Assembly: GCA_949297125.1 (NCBI GenBank)
Contig: CASFRS010000013.1
Coordinates: forward strand, 64,822-128,821
DNA: 64,000 nt
Direction of reading: 5' to 3'
Origin: an uncultured Bacteroidales bacterium
Lineage (GTDB): Bacteria; Bacteroidota; Bacteroidia; Bacteroidales; G3-4614
Under the pieces are notes generated by a model. That model did no database searches. It saw only the letters and a list, made by a program, of their open reading frames with translations, and was not told the origin of the DNA. Of this stretch, positions 1-9,016 are shown piece after piece (within the stretch, counting starts at the first letter, position 1; each line of letters opens with the position of its first letter). The translations under genes were made by a program, and so were the position numbers.

Positions 1-642
1 TATCCGAACCATTGTAGAACCGCACTCTACGGCTATACGGTAATCGTGCGACATTCCCATGGAACAGACGGAGAAATTGCCATCGTCCTGGAAATACCGG
101 CGCCTGAGTTCGTCGAACACGTTCCGGATTGCCGTAAACTCGCGCCGTATCTGCAACTCGTCCTCCACAAACGACGCCATTCCCATAACTCCGCTTATGG
201 CTATGGATGTAAACGCACGCCAATCGCCCCGCTCCATATACAGGGCAAGTTCGTCGGGCGTGAACCCGGTTTTCGTTTCTTCCTGCGCAACATGCAGTTG
301 CAACAATACGTTCACTTTCCTCCCCGCCTTTTCCGCACAACGGTTTATCTCGGCAAGCACCCGTTCGCTGTCGCCGCTGTGGATAAGCGTTATGAACGGG
401 ACTATGTTTTTTACCTTGTTAGTTTGCAGGTGCCCTATGAAATGCCACTCTATATCGGAAGGCAGCGATTCTTTTTTTGCGAGCAGTTCCTGCACCCTGC
501 TCTCGCCGAAAATCTTCTGACCTGCACCGTATGCTTCTTTTATGACTTCTGCAGGATGGAATTTGGAGACGGCTACCAGTTTTACACTGTCGGGCAATGC
601 CGACCTTATTTTTATTATGTTGTCTGCGGTTTGCTGACTCAT
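1..642 (-). CDS. yggS: YggS-family PLP homeostasis protein (3' end cut by window)
   Basis: Translating the minus strand from the ATG at 642 gives a protein beginning MSQQTADNIIKIRSALPD. The KLVAVSKFHP motif carries the PLP-binding Lys27, and HFIGHLQTNK and the C-terminal GSTMVRI are YggS/PROSC landmarks. The family is a single-domain alanine-racemase-like TIM barrel of about 220-230 residues that binds pyridoxal phosphate and buffers PLP and amino-acid pools; no catalytic reaction is established. 214 codons are visible, so only about ten C-terminal residues should lie outside the window. It is the last visible gene of a tight minus-strand run (engB, deaminase, DUF4494, yggS), starting 8 bp after the DUF4494 stop, so it is probably co-transcribed. 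Confidence 0.93.
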   Translation of the reverse strand, partial: MSQQTADNIIKIRSALPDSVKLVAVSKFHPAEVIKEAYGAGQKIFGESRVQELLAKKESLPSDIEWHFIGHLQTNKVKNIVPFITLIHSGDSERVLAEINRCAEKAGRKVNVLLQLHVAQEETKTGFTPDELALYMERGDWRAFTSIAISGVMGMASFVEDELQIRREFTAIRNVFDELRRRYFQDDGNFSVCSMGMSHDYRIAVECGSTMVRI

Positions 643-650
643 ACCGATTT

Positions 651-1103
651 TTACCCCTCCGTTTCCTTTTTCTCTTTCATCTCATACCGGAACACGTCCA
701 ACAATGGGGTTTCCGTTATGGTATGTATTTCGTAATCCATTATGGAACCTTTCATCCCGGCTTCAAGGTTTGCAAGCGCCGTGGAAAAATCTATCGCCTG
801 CACAAGCATGTAGGCCGAGGTCTTCTTTTCCGCCCCGCTCTTCTCGTCGAGGGTTATATAGTTTATCCTGGCCTTGTACCATTTGTCGCCTGTTTCATCG
901 AAAAACAAATCGGCCAGCTTTACCCTCTTTATGTCTGACACTGTAAATTCGCCCGATATGTAGGGGGTTATCTCTTCTATCATCCGCGACTCCGCCTCGG
1001 TAAAGGAGAGGGCATCGACCAAATAGGGCTCCGACACGCTTTTCTGCATGCCGTTTTCCATCATTTTATCGTATTTTACCTTGCATTCAAACCAACTGCT
1101 CAT
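651..1103 (-). CDS. DUF4494 domain-containing protein
   Basis: 150 residues beginning MSSWFECKVKYDKMMENG, with SEPYLVDALSFTEAESRM and a hydrophilic Lys/Glu-rich C-terminus. This matches the Bacteroidota-restricted DUF4494 family as I know it: small, soluble, no signal peptide and no known activity. No catalytic motif is visible. It lies 18 bp after the deaminase gene and 8 bp before yggS, so all are probably translated from one transcript. Conservation of this family beside yggS in Bacteroidales would suggest a cytosolic housekeeping role, but that is inference. Function unknown. Confidence 0.85.
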   Translation of the reverse strand: MSSWFECKVKYDKMMENGMQKSVSEPYLVDALSFTEAESRMIEEITPYISGEFTVSDIKRVKLADLFFDETGDKWYKARINYITLDEKSGAEKKTSAYMLVQAIDFSTALANLEAGMKGSIMDYEIHTITETPLLDVFRYEMKEKKETEG

Positions 1104-1121
1104 TTTAGTCCTTTCTGTTTA

Positions 1122-1604
1122 TCAATATTCTTTTCTGTTTTCGTCTTCCTTCCATATTCTGAATGCCTCCCCGGCTTCTTGCCGCAGGGAGACCATATGC
1201 TCTTCGGGCTTTTCCCTCTTTTCGGGTTCTTTTTTCAGTTCATACACCAAATATTCATCCCTGAACCCGGCCGAACTTGCATCCTCGCAGGTTGCGGCAT
1301 AATATATGGCGTCCATGTTGGCCCAATATATGGCGGCAAGACACATAGGGCAGGGCTGGCTCGACGAAAACATGGTGCACCCCGTCAAATCATGGGTATG
1401 CAGCCGCGATGCGGCCTGCCTTATGGCTATTATCTCCGCATGCGCCGTCGGGTCGTTTTTCCGCACTACCCGGTTCTCTCCTCTCGCAATTATTTTCCCG
1501 TCTTTTACAACTACGGCTCCAAACGGACCGCCGCCTATCCTGGCACTGCGTACCGACAGGGCTATAGCTTCCCGCATAAACTTAACTTTCAACTCTTCTT
1601 TCAT
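1122..1604 (-). CDS. Nucleoside deaminase (CMP/dCMP deaminase fold, zinc-dependent)
   Basis: 160 residues from the ATG at 1604. The zinc site of the cytidine-deaminase superfamily is complete: TAHAE (His55, proton-shuttling Glu57) and PCPMC (Cys85, Cys88). GGGPFGAVVVKDGKIIARG precedes it, as in guanine-deaminase/TadA-like nucleoside deaminases. The length and the C-terminal extension rich in Glu/Lys fit guanine deaminase (GuaD-like) better than TadA, but the substrate cannot be fixed from sequence; guanine or cytidine derivatives are possible. Cytosolic, no signal. A longer in-frame opening exists upstream but would run through engB, so the ATG at 1604 (35 bp after engB) is chosen. Confidence 0.9.
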   Translation of the reverse strand: MKEELKVKFMREAIALSVRSARIGGGPFGAVVVKDGKIIARGENRVVRKNDPTAHAEIIAIRQAASRLHTHDLTGCTMFSSSQPCPMCLAAIYWANMDAIYYAATCEDASSAGFRDEYLVYELKKEPEKREKPEEHMVSLRQEAGEAFRIWKEDENRKEY

Positions 1605-1639
1605 CTCTTTCCATTTATACGGAGAACAGGGCAACCCCT

Positions 1640-2236
1640 CTACTCCATCTTGTTTATTGTATCTATGTATTCCAATATCTCCTCGCGCCCGCGCCTGTCC
1701 TCCGACGAGGTTATAAATACGGGCGGCAGCTCCTCCCACTCTTCCAACAACGTCTCCTTGTACTTCTCCACGTTTTCGGCAAGGCGCACACGGCCCAGCT
1801 TGTCGGCTTTTGTAAAGACTATGCTGAACGGTATTCCGTTCTCGCCCAACCAGCGTATGAAGTCCACGTCTATTTTCTGGGGCGCATGCCGGGAATCTAT
1901 CAGTACAAACAGCAAATACATCTCCTCCCGCCCCGTTATATACCCTTCTATCATTGCACGCAACCGCTCGCGCGCCTCTTTTCCGCAACGCGCGTACCCG
2001 TATCCTGGCAAATCTACCACATACCAGCTGTCGTTGATTATGAAATGGTTTATACACTGTGTTTTCCCGGGCATGGACGATGTCATGGCCAACCCCTTTA
2101 CTCCGGTGAGCATATTGATAAGGGACGACTTGCCTACATTTGAACGCCCTATGAATGCATATTCGCGTTTGCCCGTATCCGGACATTCGGATACTTTTGC
2201 TGAACTTTTTACGAACCGGGCCTCTTTTATATTCAT
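1640..2236 (-). CDS. engB: Ribosome biogenesis GTP-binding protein YihA/YsxC/EngB
   Basis: 198 residues, the usual size. The GTPase motifs are in order: G1 GRSNVGKSS (about residues 30-38), G3 DLPGYGYA, G4 FTKADK, and the late [11 protein letters not shown] (G5-like) segment. The N-terminal [10 protein letters not shown] stretch is also typical of EngB. The family is a cytosolic TrmE-Era-type GTPase needed for 50S subunit assembly. First gene of the minus-strand run ending in yggS. A TATATTTG -7 box lies on the minus strand at 2392-2385, without a clear -33 match, giving a 5' leader of about 140 nt. Confidence 0.96.
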   Translation of the reverse strand: MNIKEARFVKSSAKVSECPDTGKREYAFIGRSNVGKSSLINMLTGVKGLAMTSSMPGKTQCINHFIINDSWYVVDLPGYGYARCGKEARERLRAMIEGYITGREEMYLLFVLIDSRHAPQKIDVDFIRWLGENGIPFSIVFTKADKLGRVRLAENVEKYKETLLEEWEELPPVFITSSEDRRGREEILEYIDTINKME

Positions 2237-2597
2237 ACTTTTTTTGTCGGCTTATATTGTCCGGGAAGTTGGATATGTAGGGGTCTGAAATGATTCCGAA
2301 TGAATGGTATCTCCTTCCGTCTTGGTCATTGCGAATTTGCATTATCGGACTTCCGGCATATTTTTACCCAATTTACCTTTGCGACAAATATACTATTATT
2401 TTTTATACTTTTTATGCATGGGAACTATTTTTTAACTGCATATTGCAACTATTGGCTTATTTTCGATACAAATAGGCCACTTGCCGTTTTTTGCCCGCTC
2501 CCGCTTGGCTACTGCCGGATTTGATGTAACTTTGACCTGTTTCCCGACTTGCCGTATCGTTGTATGGACGGGAACGGCTTCTTTCATATTGCATGTT
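2237..2597. other. Divergent intergenic region engB/recR
   Basis: No coding sequence is convincing here. It holds a minus-strand -7-like box (CAAATATA at 2385-2392) for the engB run and a better plus-strand promoter for recR (2505-2534). The middle is AT-rich and T-tract rich. A face-to-face plus-strand TACCTTTG at 2374-2381 also fits TAnnTTTG but lacks a partner -33. Confidence 0.5.
2505..2534 (+). promoter_or_regulatory. Promoter of recR
   Basis: -33 TTG at 2505-2507, 19 bp spacer, -7 TAACTTTG at 2527-2534, matching the Bacteroidota TTTG/TAnnTTTG pattern. Transcription would begin near 2541, about 57 nt before the recR ATG. Confidence 0.6.
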
Positions 2598-3218
2598 ATG
2601 TCTCAATATTCATCATCGCTGCTCGATTCGGCCGTAAACGAGTTCGCCAAACTTCCGGGGATAGGCCGGAAAACGGCGCTGCGCCTCGTCCTGCACCTCC
2701 TGCGGCAGGATACCGAAACGGCAAACGCGCTCGGCAATGCCATAATAGACCTGCGCAACGGGGTAAAGTACTGCAAGGTATGCCACAACATATCGGAAAA
2801 CGATGTGTGCGAAATTTGTTCAAACAGCAACCGCGACGCTTCCGTAATCTGCGTTACGGAGAGCATAAAGGATGTCATGGCTATTGAAAATACGCAGCAG
2901 TTCAACGGGCTGTACCATGTTCTCGGAGGCATCATATCGCCCATGGACGGAATCTCCCCGGGCGACCTCGAAATCGACTCCCTTGTTGACAGGGTTGCCG
3001 CCGGAGGGATATCGGAGGTTATTCTTGCACTGAGCACCACAATGGAGGGGGATACAACCAACTTCTATATTTTCAGGAAACTCGCCCCGTTCAATGTGAA
3101 GGTCTCGGTTCTTTCGAGGGGGGTCTCCATTGGGGACGAACTGGAATATACCGATGAAGTAACCTTAGGGCGATCCATACTGAACAGGACTCCTTTCAGC
3201 GATTCTTTCAAAATATGA
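2598..3218 (+). CDS. recR: Recombination mediator RecR
   Basis: 206 residues from the ATG at 2598. Upstream in-frame ATGs exist, but they precede the family N-terminus and lie at or before the promoter, so they are rejected. An N-terminal helix-hairpin-helix ([20 protein letters not shown]) is followed by a four-cysteine zinc finger (CKVC...CEIC) and a Toprim domain ([29 protein letters not shown]). RecR acts with RecO and RecF to load RecA at single-strand gaps. The next gene starts 9 bp downstream, so recR is probably co-transcribed with the GNAT gene. Confidence 0.97.
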   Translation: MSQYSSSLLDSAVNEFAKLPGIGRKTALRLVLHLLRQDTETANALGNAIIDLRNGVKYCKVCHNISENDVCEICSNSNRDASVICVTESIKDVMAIENTQQFNGLYHVLGGIISPMDGISPGDLEIDSLVDRVAAGGISEVILALSTTMEGDTTNFYIFRKLAPFNVKVSVLSRGVSIGDELEYTDEVTLGRSILNRTPFSDSFKI

Positions 3219-3227
3219 TGCGGGATT

Positions 3228-3752
3228 ATGGCAATACTCAGTAACGATACCGTTTTTTTACGTGCCGTTGAGCCGGAAGATCTCGACCTGCTCTACAAAT
3301 GGGAAAACGATTCCTCGCTTTGGGAGTGCGGCGACACCGTCAACCCGTATTCCCGGTTTGCGATAAAGGCCTATATCGAGAGGACCTTGAGCGAAGATGC
3401 CGTGCAGATAGGGCAGTTGAGGCTTATGGTCTGCCTTGCCGGCTCGGGGGCTGCCGTCGGCATGGCAGACCTGTTCGATATAGACATGATAAACGGCAGA
3501 AGCGGGACAGGGATATTTATGGCCAAGGAATACCGGGGCAACGGTTTTACCGGCATGGTCATAAAAATGATGGAGGAGTATTCCCGCAAGGTCCTTGCGC
3601 TGCACCAGCTATACGCCCATATAGCCACAAGCAACGAGCCGTGCATAAAATGTTTTGAGAGGAACGGCTTTGTGCGCAGCGGGGTTCTGAAAGAGTGGAA
3701 AAGGTGCGGCTGCGGTTACTCCGACGTCTATATTTACCAGAAAATCCTTTAG
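3228..3752 (+). CDS. GNAT family N-acetyltransferase (RimJ/RimL/SpeG-like)
   Basis: 174 residues. Starts with LRAVEPEDLDLLYKWEND, the RimL/SpeG-type N-terminus. The acetyl-CoA loop is GIFMAKEYRGNGFTGMVIKMM (R/Q-x-x-G-x-G/A variant RGNGFTG), and the C-terminal CFERNGFVRSGVLKEW is the usual closing strand of GNAT proteins acting on amines or N-termini. Substrate unknown: polyamine, antibiotic or protein N-terminus are all possible. Cytosolic. Follows recR by 9 bp and ends 15 bp from the convergent yqgE gene. Confidence 0.88.
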   Translation: MAILSNDTVFLRAVEPEDLDLLYKWENDSSLWECGDTVNPYSRFAIKAYIERTLSEDAVQIGQLRLMVCLAGSGAAVGMADLFDIDMINGRSGTGIFMAKEYRGNGFTGMVIKMMEEYSRKVLALHQLYAHIATSNEPCIKCFERNGFVRSGVLKEWKRCGCGYSDVYIYQKIL

Positions 3753-3767
3753 CCTGCGGCAAACGGC

Positions 3768-4364
3768 TCAGTTATAACTGTACGATGGGGGTACGCGAAG
3801 CCATGAGGCGTACCCGCTGCCCAACGACCGTACCGACTTTCGCCACAACTCCTCATCGTACTTCAAGCATTTGTACGGATACGGCAGATTGCCCACGCCC
3901 CAACTGTCCGTGGCTATCTCCATTTTCAACTGGCCCGGACTCCAGCCGCTGAATCCCAGAAAGAACTTTATGAACCCGTCCGTCCTGTTCCCCGCGGACA
4001 TGTACGATATTACGGGCAGCATTTCCATGCCCATATATATGTTACCGCCTATATGCACCGAGCCGGTAAGCATGTTGCCGAGGCAATGCAGATAAAAAAG
4101 GTTGTTCATTCCCACGGGACCGCCCCTGTAAACGGGTATTTCGGGAAAGTCTTCGGCTTCGCTTACGATATCGGCAAGGGTATACTTGCTTTTTTTGTTC
4201 AGCACCACCCCGGCATACATGTCGTCCTTGCCCTCTTCTATTATATAGACTACTGAGCGTTTGAAATATTTTTCCATTATCAACGGGTTCGCCACAAGAA
4301 TCTTCCCTTTTGCCGGAGCATCGTGGTTAGGCCGGATACCGTATATGTCGGAAAAATTTACCAT
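3768..4364 (-). CDS. YqgE/AlgH family protein (UPF0301)
   Basis: 198 residues. The family signature is clear: PAKGKILVANPLIMEKYFKRSVVYIIE near the N-terminus, then GVVLNKKSKYTLADI, PVYRGGPVG, LHCLG and FLGFSGWSPGQLKMEI. No signal peptide. AlgH/YqgE proteins are widespread with no settled biochemical function; AlgH was linked genetically to alginate regulation in Pseudomonas. Convergent with the GNAT gene. The C-terminal tail is longer and more aromatic than the core domain needs. Confidence 0.92.
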   Translation of the reverse strand: MVNFSDIYGIRPNHDAPAKGKILVANPLIMEKYFKRSVVYIIEEGKDDMYAGVVLNKKSKYTLADIVSEAEDFPEIPVYRGGPVGMNNLFYLHCLGNMLTGSVHIGGNIYMGMEMLPVISYMSAGNRTDGFIKFFLGFSGWSPGQLKMEIATDSWGVGNLPYPYKCLKYDEELWRKSVRSLGSGYASWLRVPPSYSYN

Positions 4365-4515
4365 GTTTTTTTCTGGCTCTTTCGTTGTATAGCATCTGCT
4401 AAGATAGCTTCTATAAAGGGATATTCAAAATTTGGCACGGATATTTTACCGCTTTTTTAAATACCCCGGAAATGCCCTGCTCCCGTCTTCTGCATATAGC
4501 GGACGGAAAACGGCA

Positions 4516-4551
4516 AGAAAAAGCCATGCCGGAACAGTATCGGGCATGGCT
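4516..4551 (-). terminator. Rho-independent terminator of the ROK kinase gene
   Basis: Inverted repeat AGCCATGCC (4522-4530) / GGCATGGCT (4543-4551). Read on the minus strand, the stem is followed by TTTTTCTT. It lies about 75 bp beyond the stop of the minus-strand ROK kinase gene. Confidence 0.8.
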
Positions 4552-4624
4552 CTTTCGGCCTTTTGCAGGACGGGAAGGAGGGGTTGTCTTTTACCGCCTC
4601 CGCTGTCTGCTTGCGTATTTTATC

Positions 4625-5590
4625 CTATTTCCTTTTCACTTCCCAACCCAGCGCACTTGCTCCAAGTACTGCGGCGTCGCTCTCCTTCAATTCGGAGAAG
4701 AGGAGTTTCACCTTGTTCTTGTAGATATTGAGCATGTTGCGCTCCATAGATTCCAGGATAGGCTTCCTAATCAGTTCGCCGGCTTTCGCCAACCCGCCGA
4801 AAAGGATTATCGCTTCGGGACTGGTAAATGCCGTAAAGTTCGCAAATGCCTCGCCGAGGATATCTCCTGTATAGTCGAATATGTCCTTTGCCAACTGGTC
4901 GCCCGCCATGGCTGCGTCGTAGACGTCTTTCGACGTAATATCCTGTATGGGTATCTGGCGGAGCAGGGAATTGTCCTTGCGCATTTCAAGGAACTCCCTG
5001 GCTGTACGCGCAACTCCTGTCGCCGACGTATAGGCTTCAAGGCATCCCGAACGTCCGCACCCGCAAAGGCGACCGTTTCCCGGTTTTACTATAACGTGTC
5101 CGAGTTCTCCGGCAAAACCGTCGTGCCCGTATACAAGCTGCCCGTTTACAACTATTCCGCTGCCTACGCCCGTTCCGAGGGTTATCATTATAAAATCCTT
5201 CAACCCCCTTGCCGCACCGTAGGTCATCTCCCCGATAGCCGCGGCATTGGCATCATTGGTCAATGCAACCGGTATTCCGAACCTGTCGGTAAGCATCTGC
5301 GCCAAAGGCAATACTCCGCGCCACGGCAAATTGGGCGCAAACTCGATGGTTCCGTTAAAGTAATTTCCGTTGGGTGCACCTACGCCTATTCCGGCTATCT
5401 TGTCCACGACATCGTTCTTTTCAAGCAAGGTGAACAACTGCCCGTAAAGTTCGTCTACATAATCTTCTACTTTATCGTGTTTCGCAGTTTTTATAGAACC
5501 ACTGTCTATTATTGTTCCTCGCGCATCAACAATGCCGAAAACGGTATTGGTACCGCCTATATCGATACCTACAACATACGGTTTGCTCAT
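4625..5590 (-). CDS. ROK family sugar kinase (glucokinase-like)
   Basis: 321 residues beginning MSKPYVVGIDIGGTNTVFG. Phosphate-binding DIGGTNT lies at residues 10-16, GELGHVIVKPGNGRLCGCGRSGCLEAY supplies the ROK zinc site (His plus the Cys triplet) and catalytic region, and LTNDANAAAIGE is the second ROK signature. No DNA-binding N-terminal domain, so it is a kinase, not a repressor. The likely reaction is ATP-dependent phosphorylation of glucose, mannose, ManNAc or a related hexose; glucokinase is the most common annotation. Monocistronic. A TAAATTTG -7 box lies on the minus strand at 5628-5621 without a convincing -33. It could phosphorylate hexoses freed by the glycan locus at 30-50 kb (inference). 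Confidence 0.9.
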   Translation of the reverse strand: MSKPYVVGIDIGGTNTVFGIVDARGTIIDSGSIKTAKHDKVEDYVDELYGQLFTLLEKNDVVDKIAGIGVGAPNGNYFNGTIEFAPNLPWRGVLPLAQMLTDRFGIPVALTNDANAAAIGEMTYGAARGLKDFIMITLGTGVGSGIVVNGQLVYGHDGFAGELGHVIVKPGNGRLCGCGRSGCLEAYTSATGVARTAREFLEMRKDNSLLRQIPIQDITSKDVYDAAMAGDQLAKDIFDYTGDILGEAFANFTAFTSPEAIILFGGLAKAGELIRKPILESMERNMLNIYKNKVKLLFSELKESDAAVLGASALGWEVKRK

Positions 5591-5888
5591 AGTTTAAAGT
5601 TTTGGAAATTTTTAATATTACAAATTTATATAACTTTTTCGGATTCCTGCACCTGTTGCCCCATTTTTTTTACCATAAACTTTGCTGCCGCTTTTAAGCG
5701 ACACCCGCCCGGGCTACCGGATTCCTGTTCCCGCCAGCTTGGCGCCGTCCATGGCGAGCCTTGCTTTAGCGAAGATAACAAGATTCTTTTTAAAAATGAA
5801 ATTTATCGGAAAAAACTGCGTTGTCGGTGATAGTTCCCCGTATTTTGTCCCCGCAACGGAACCCGTCCGGCACACCCTCCCGCCGGTA

Positions 5889-8255
5889 TCAGAACGAGAC
5901 TTTTATGCTTCCCCCTACTGTTACGGGGCGGCCCAGCTCCATAAATCCGCTCTTGCGTGTTACGTCCACGGCATTCATGGTCTCGAAATAGAATGTGGCA
6001 TACCTTGTGGCGGTAAGGTTTTTACCCCATACTGTAAAATCGACGCATTTTTTACGGAATGTTATATCGGCATCGAGCAACCCGTAGAAGTTCTGCCATA
6101 CGTCATTGGCTTCGGTCCAGTAGGTACGTCCGCTACCGGTAACTCCGGCATTTACAAGTATGGCGTCTATCCAGCCCGATTTGAGAGATATGGTATACGA
6201 TGCGTTTACCGAAAGCGTATGGGCCGGCACAAACGGCACCTTGTTGCCGTTGTATGCAACAGTTCCGTCTTCGTATTTCTTGAACTCGGCATGTGTGTAG
6301 CCGTATGCGGCACGCAAGAGCAGATCTTTCACGGGTTCGTACGCCACGGTCAGTTCCGCGCCGAAACTGTGGGTCCGCCCGCTGTTCCGGGTTACACGCC
6401 CGAAACCTTCAACTGCCGATATCTGCTGGTCGCGGCAGTCGATGAAGAAAAGCGACAGGTCGGCAAGCAGACGGCGGCCTAACCACTCGGTATGCGTACC
6501 CACCTCGTAGTTCCAGCTATGCTCGGGCTTATAGCTTATCATCGACGCTACATCGGGTTCGGCAGTCAATGACGACGGCAGCAACGGCTGAACGAACGAC
6601 GGGAGGGATTTGCATATTGCCCGCACCATTTCCTGACGCACGATATTGGAAAAGGCCTGATAATTGTACCCCCCCGCACGGTATCCGCGCGAAGCGAGCG
6701 CATAAACCATGGCTTTCCCCCGTATTTTGTATTTTATTTCAAAACGCGGCAAAACCTCAAGGGTATTCATCGTTTCATTGCCGTCGAGGGCTATATATGA
6801 ACTTCCGTCATTGCCGGATATCGGCAGGGAGACGCCCATTGCGCTGATTGTGCCGCCCAGTTCCCTGAGGGATTTCGTGCGGTGCCGCAACCGCATGCTT
6901 TCATACTCCACCCTTACCCCGGCCGACAGGGAAAGGCCTTCGGCCAGGAGGTTGTCGTACGTTATACTGGTAAAGGCCGCCGCATTCCACGACGGGGTTT
7001 TATAAAACCCGTCTATACCGAACGGTTCGGTTTTGTCGAGGAGCAGCGTCATGGAGGGGGGGCCGCCGAAACCGGGACGCGATGCCATTGCCGCATACAT
7101 GTCGTTGAAGCTTTTTTCTACCATGTAGTGCAGCCCCTCGTCATAAAAGACTACCGGGGCACCAGTATTGAGGTGCGTATATGTTCCGGCAGCTCCCGCC
7201 ACCCAGTTCCAGTTGCGGAACGGGCGGGGTGAGCGGAAGGTTACTTCGGCGTTTACGCTGTTCTGCTCCTGCTTCTGTCCGAGTGTAAAATCGCGTACCG
7301 TGGTAAAATCCTGGTCGAGCCGCATGTCGTCTTTCAGATACTGGTATCCGACAACGGCATTGAGTACATATCCAGAAGTACGGTACGAAAGGTTTATCCC
7401 TGTTGTGGAAAGATGCCGCTTGTACGACGACTCGTCGTTGTATGCGATATCGCCTGCCGTGGCGCTATTCTTGTCGTAGCTTTTATAGGGGTAGCCGTTT
7501 TGTCTGCTGTATTCGTACTGCGATGTCAGGACGACTTCCATTTTACGGACAGGGCGGAACTGCAACTTGATGTTCCCGCCCGCAATTTCTTCATCGCCGC
7601 AACTGCTGCCGTCGTACGTGTTGGCATAATACCCGTCGTGCCGGCTGTAATAGCCCCCTACGGAATATGCAGCCTTATCGCTGATTTTCCCCCGGTGCTG
7701 CAACCTTGCCCTCTGGCTGCTGTAGCTGCCGGCTTCAAGCTGCGCCTGCGTTCCCTGCCTGTCCATGGGGGATACGGTATAGATATTTATCAGCCCTCCC
7801 ATTGTATTCCTGCCGAAAAGAGTTCCTTGCGGGCCGCGGTAGACCTCTATGCCGGCTATGTCCTGAAACTCGAAATCGAACGAACTTTTATCGAAATACG
7901 GGATATTGTCGACATACAGCCCTACGGCCGGGGAGTTAATCCGCGACCCTATACCTCTTATATATATTGCGGATATCAGCTTTGAACCGTAATCGGGAAT
8001 ATACAGGTTGGGCACATGCAGCGACACGTCCTTTATCGAATTCATGTTCTCCTGCCAGGCAAACTTCCCGTCTATCACCGATACCGAGCCGGGGAAATAC
8101 AGCAGCGGGGTCTCAGTCTTGGGGTTGGAGAGAACCTCCACTTCTACCAGACTTACCTTATATGGTACGGTATCGGGAGGCAATACCTCTTTCTCGGCTT
8201 TTACGGTTGCGCTTGCAATAAGGAGTATCGCTATCTGGAGTAATGTCTTTTTCAC
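5889..8255 (-). CDS. TonB-dependent outer-membrane receptor
   Basis: 788 residues. A signal peptide (MKKTLLQIAILLIASATVKA) is followed by a plug domain containing YIRGIGSRINSPAVGLYVDNI and the classical IEVYRGPQGTLFGRNTMGGLIN. The rest is beta-barrel with alternating aromatic strands, ending WELGRPVTVGG-like in ...VGGSIKVSF with a terminal Phe. It lacks the N-terminal carboxypeptidase-regulatory (DUF4480) domain of SusC proteins, and there is no SusD next to it, so it is more like a siderophore, cobalamin or other TonB substrate receptor than a glycan transporter. Substrate unknown. Single gene with its own promoter, divergent from the sigma-factor operon; the shared intergenic region invites co-regulation, but no operator is evident. 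Confidence 0.93.
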   Translation of the reverse strand: MKKTLLQIAILLIASATVKAEKEVLPPDTVPYKVSLVEVEVLSNPKTETPLLYFPGSVSVIDGKFAWQENMNSIKDVSLHVPNLYIPDYGSKLISAIYIRGIGSRINSPAVGLYVDNIPYFDKSSFDFEFQDIAGIEVYRGPQGTLFGRNTMGGLINIYTVSPMDRQGTQAQLEAGSYSSQRARLQHRGKISDKAAYSVGGYYSRHDGYYANTYDGSSCGDEEIAGGNIKLQFRPVRKMEVVLTSQYEYSRQNGYPYKSYDKNSATAGDIAYNDESSYKRHLSTTGINLSYRTSGYVLNAVVGYQYLKDDMRLDQDFTTVRDFTLGQKQEQNSVNAEVTFRSPRPFRNWNWVAGAAGTYTHLNTGAPVVFYDEGLHYMVEKSFNDMYAAMASRPGFGGPPSMTLLLDKTEPFGIDGFYKTPSWNAAAFTSITYDNLLAEGLSLSAGVRVEYESMRLRHRTKSLRELGGTISAMGVSLPISGNDGSSYIALDGNETMNTLEVLPRFEIKYKIRGKAMVYALASRGYRAGGYNYQAFSNIVRQEMVRAICKSLPSFVQPLLPSSLTAEPDVASMISYKPEHSWNYEVGTHTEWLGRRLLADLSLFFIDCRDQQISAVEGFGRVTRNSGRTHSFGAELTVAYEPVKDLLLRAAYGYTHAEFKKYEDGTVAYNGNKVPFVPAHTLSVNASYTISLKSGWIDAILVNAGVTGSGRTYWTEANDVWQNFYGLLDADITFRKKCVDFTVWGKNLTATRYATFYFETMNAVDVTRKSGFMELGRPVTVGGSIKVSF

Positions 8256-8284
8256 TTTGGGGTTCTTATGCGTTTTGAAGGGTA

Positions 8285-8315
8285 CAAATTTAGTATCTCC
8301 GGCATTATCTCACAA
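8285..8315 (-). promoter_or_regulatory. Promoter of the TonB-dependent receptor gene
   Basis: On the minus strand: -33 (A)TTG at 8315-8313, 20 bp spacer, -7 TAAATTTG at 8292-8285. The start codon at 8255 is about 30 nt from the -7 box. Confidence 0.55.
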
Positions 8316-8349
8316 TATAATCTTTAATACAACTTAAACAGGGGCAACG

Positions 8350-8382
8350 TTTGCTGCGGTAGCGATATTTTTACTATTTTTG
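8350..8382 (+). promoter_or_regulatory. Promoter of the ECF sigma operon
   Basis: TTTG at 8350-8353, 21 bp spacer, TATTTTTG at 8375-8382. A GGAGG-like sequence (8395-8400) lies just before the start at 8408, unusual in a phylum that seldom relies on Shine-Dalgarno pairing. Confidence 0.6.
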
Positions 8383-8407
8383 GCCCTGCATACAGGAGGA
8401 TGTTTTT

Positions 8408-8968
8408 ATGGGGTCCTTTTTCGACGAAGAAATTATTACTGCCGCACTAAAAAACCCGGACACTTGCCGCTCGGCTTTCTCGGAAGTGGTAAGGCACTAC
8501 TCCCAACCGCTTTACTGGCAGATAAGGAGAATGGTGCTGTCGCACGATGATACGGACGACCTGCTGCAAAACACATTCTTAAAAGCGTGGTCGAACATCC
8601 ATGCTTTCAGAGGAGATGCAAAACTTTCCACATGGCTGTACCGCATAGCCATAAACGAGAGCATAAATTTTCTGAACAAACAGCGCAAGGCCCAGAATGT
8701 CCCGATTGACGGAGAACACGACTTCATGATGTCGCAACTGGAAGCCGACGGATATTTCGACGGAGACAGCACCCAGAAAGCTTTGCAGGAGGCTATCCTT
8801 ACCTTGCCGGAAAAACAGCGGCTGGTTTTCAACATGAAGTATTTCGATGATATGAAATATGAAGAGATGTCGGAATATCTCGGCACTTCGGTAGGTGCAC
8901 TGAAAGCCACGTACCACCATGCGGTAAAGAAAATAGAAAATTTTCTCGAATCGAAGGAAATCGATTAA
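8408..8968 (+). CDS. ECF-type RNA polymerase sigma factor
   Basis: 186 residues. Region 2 runs from about residue 20 to 95, with DDTDDLLQNTFLKAWSNIHAF and KLSTWLYRIAINESINFLN. Region 4 is near 130-180, with LPEKQRLVFNMKYFDDMKYEEM, then the helix-turn-helix SEYLGTSVGALKATYHHAVKK. There is no region 1.1 or 3, so it is a group 4 (ECF) factor. It heads a three-gene plus-strand run with a small single-TM protein (48 bp downstream) and a Spy-like secreted protein, an arrangement common in Bacteroidales and suggestive of envelope-stress control. Autoregulation cannot be judged from sequence. Confidence 0.94.
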   Translation: MGSFFDEEIITAALKNPDTCRSAFSEVVRHYSQPLYWQIRRMVLSHDDTDDLLQNTFLKAWSNIHAFRGDAKLSTWLYRIAINESINFLNKQRKAQNVPIDGEHDFMMSQLEADGYFDGDSTQKALQEAILTLPEKQRLVFNMKYFDDMKYEEMSEYLGTSVGALKATYHHAVKKIENFLESKEID

Positions 8969-9016
8969 ACTTTCATCATAAAGTTTTGTCTTATTTACAA
9001 AACGGGGGACTAAAAT

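Noticed and set aside
4625-5590. ROK transcriptional repressor
   Set aside because: No N-terminal winged-helix; the protein starts directly with the ATP-binding DIGGTNT.
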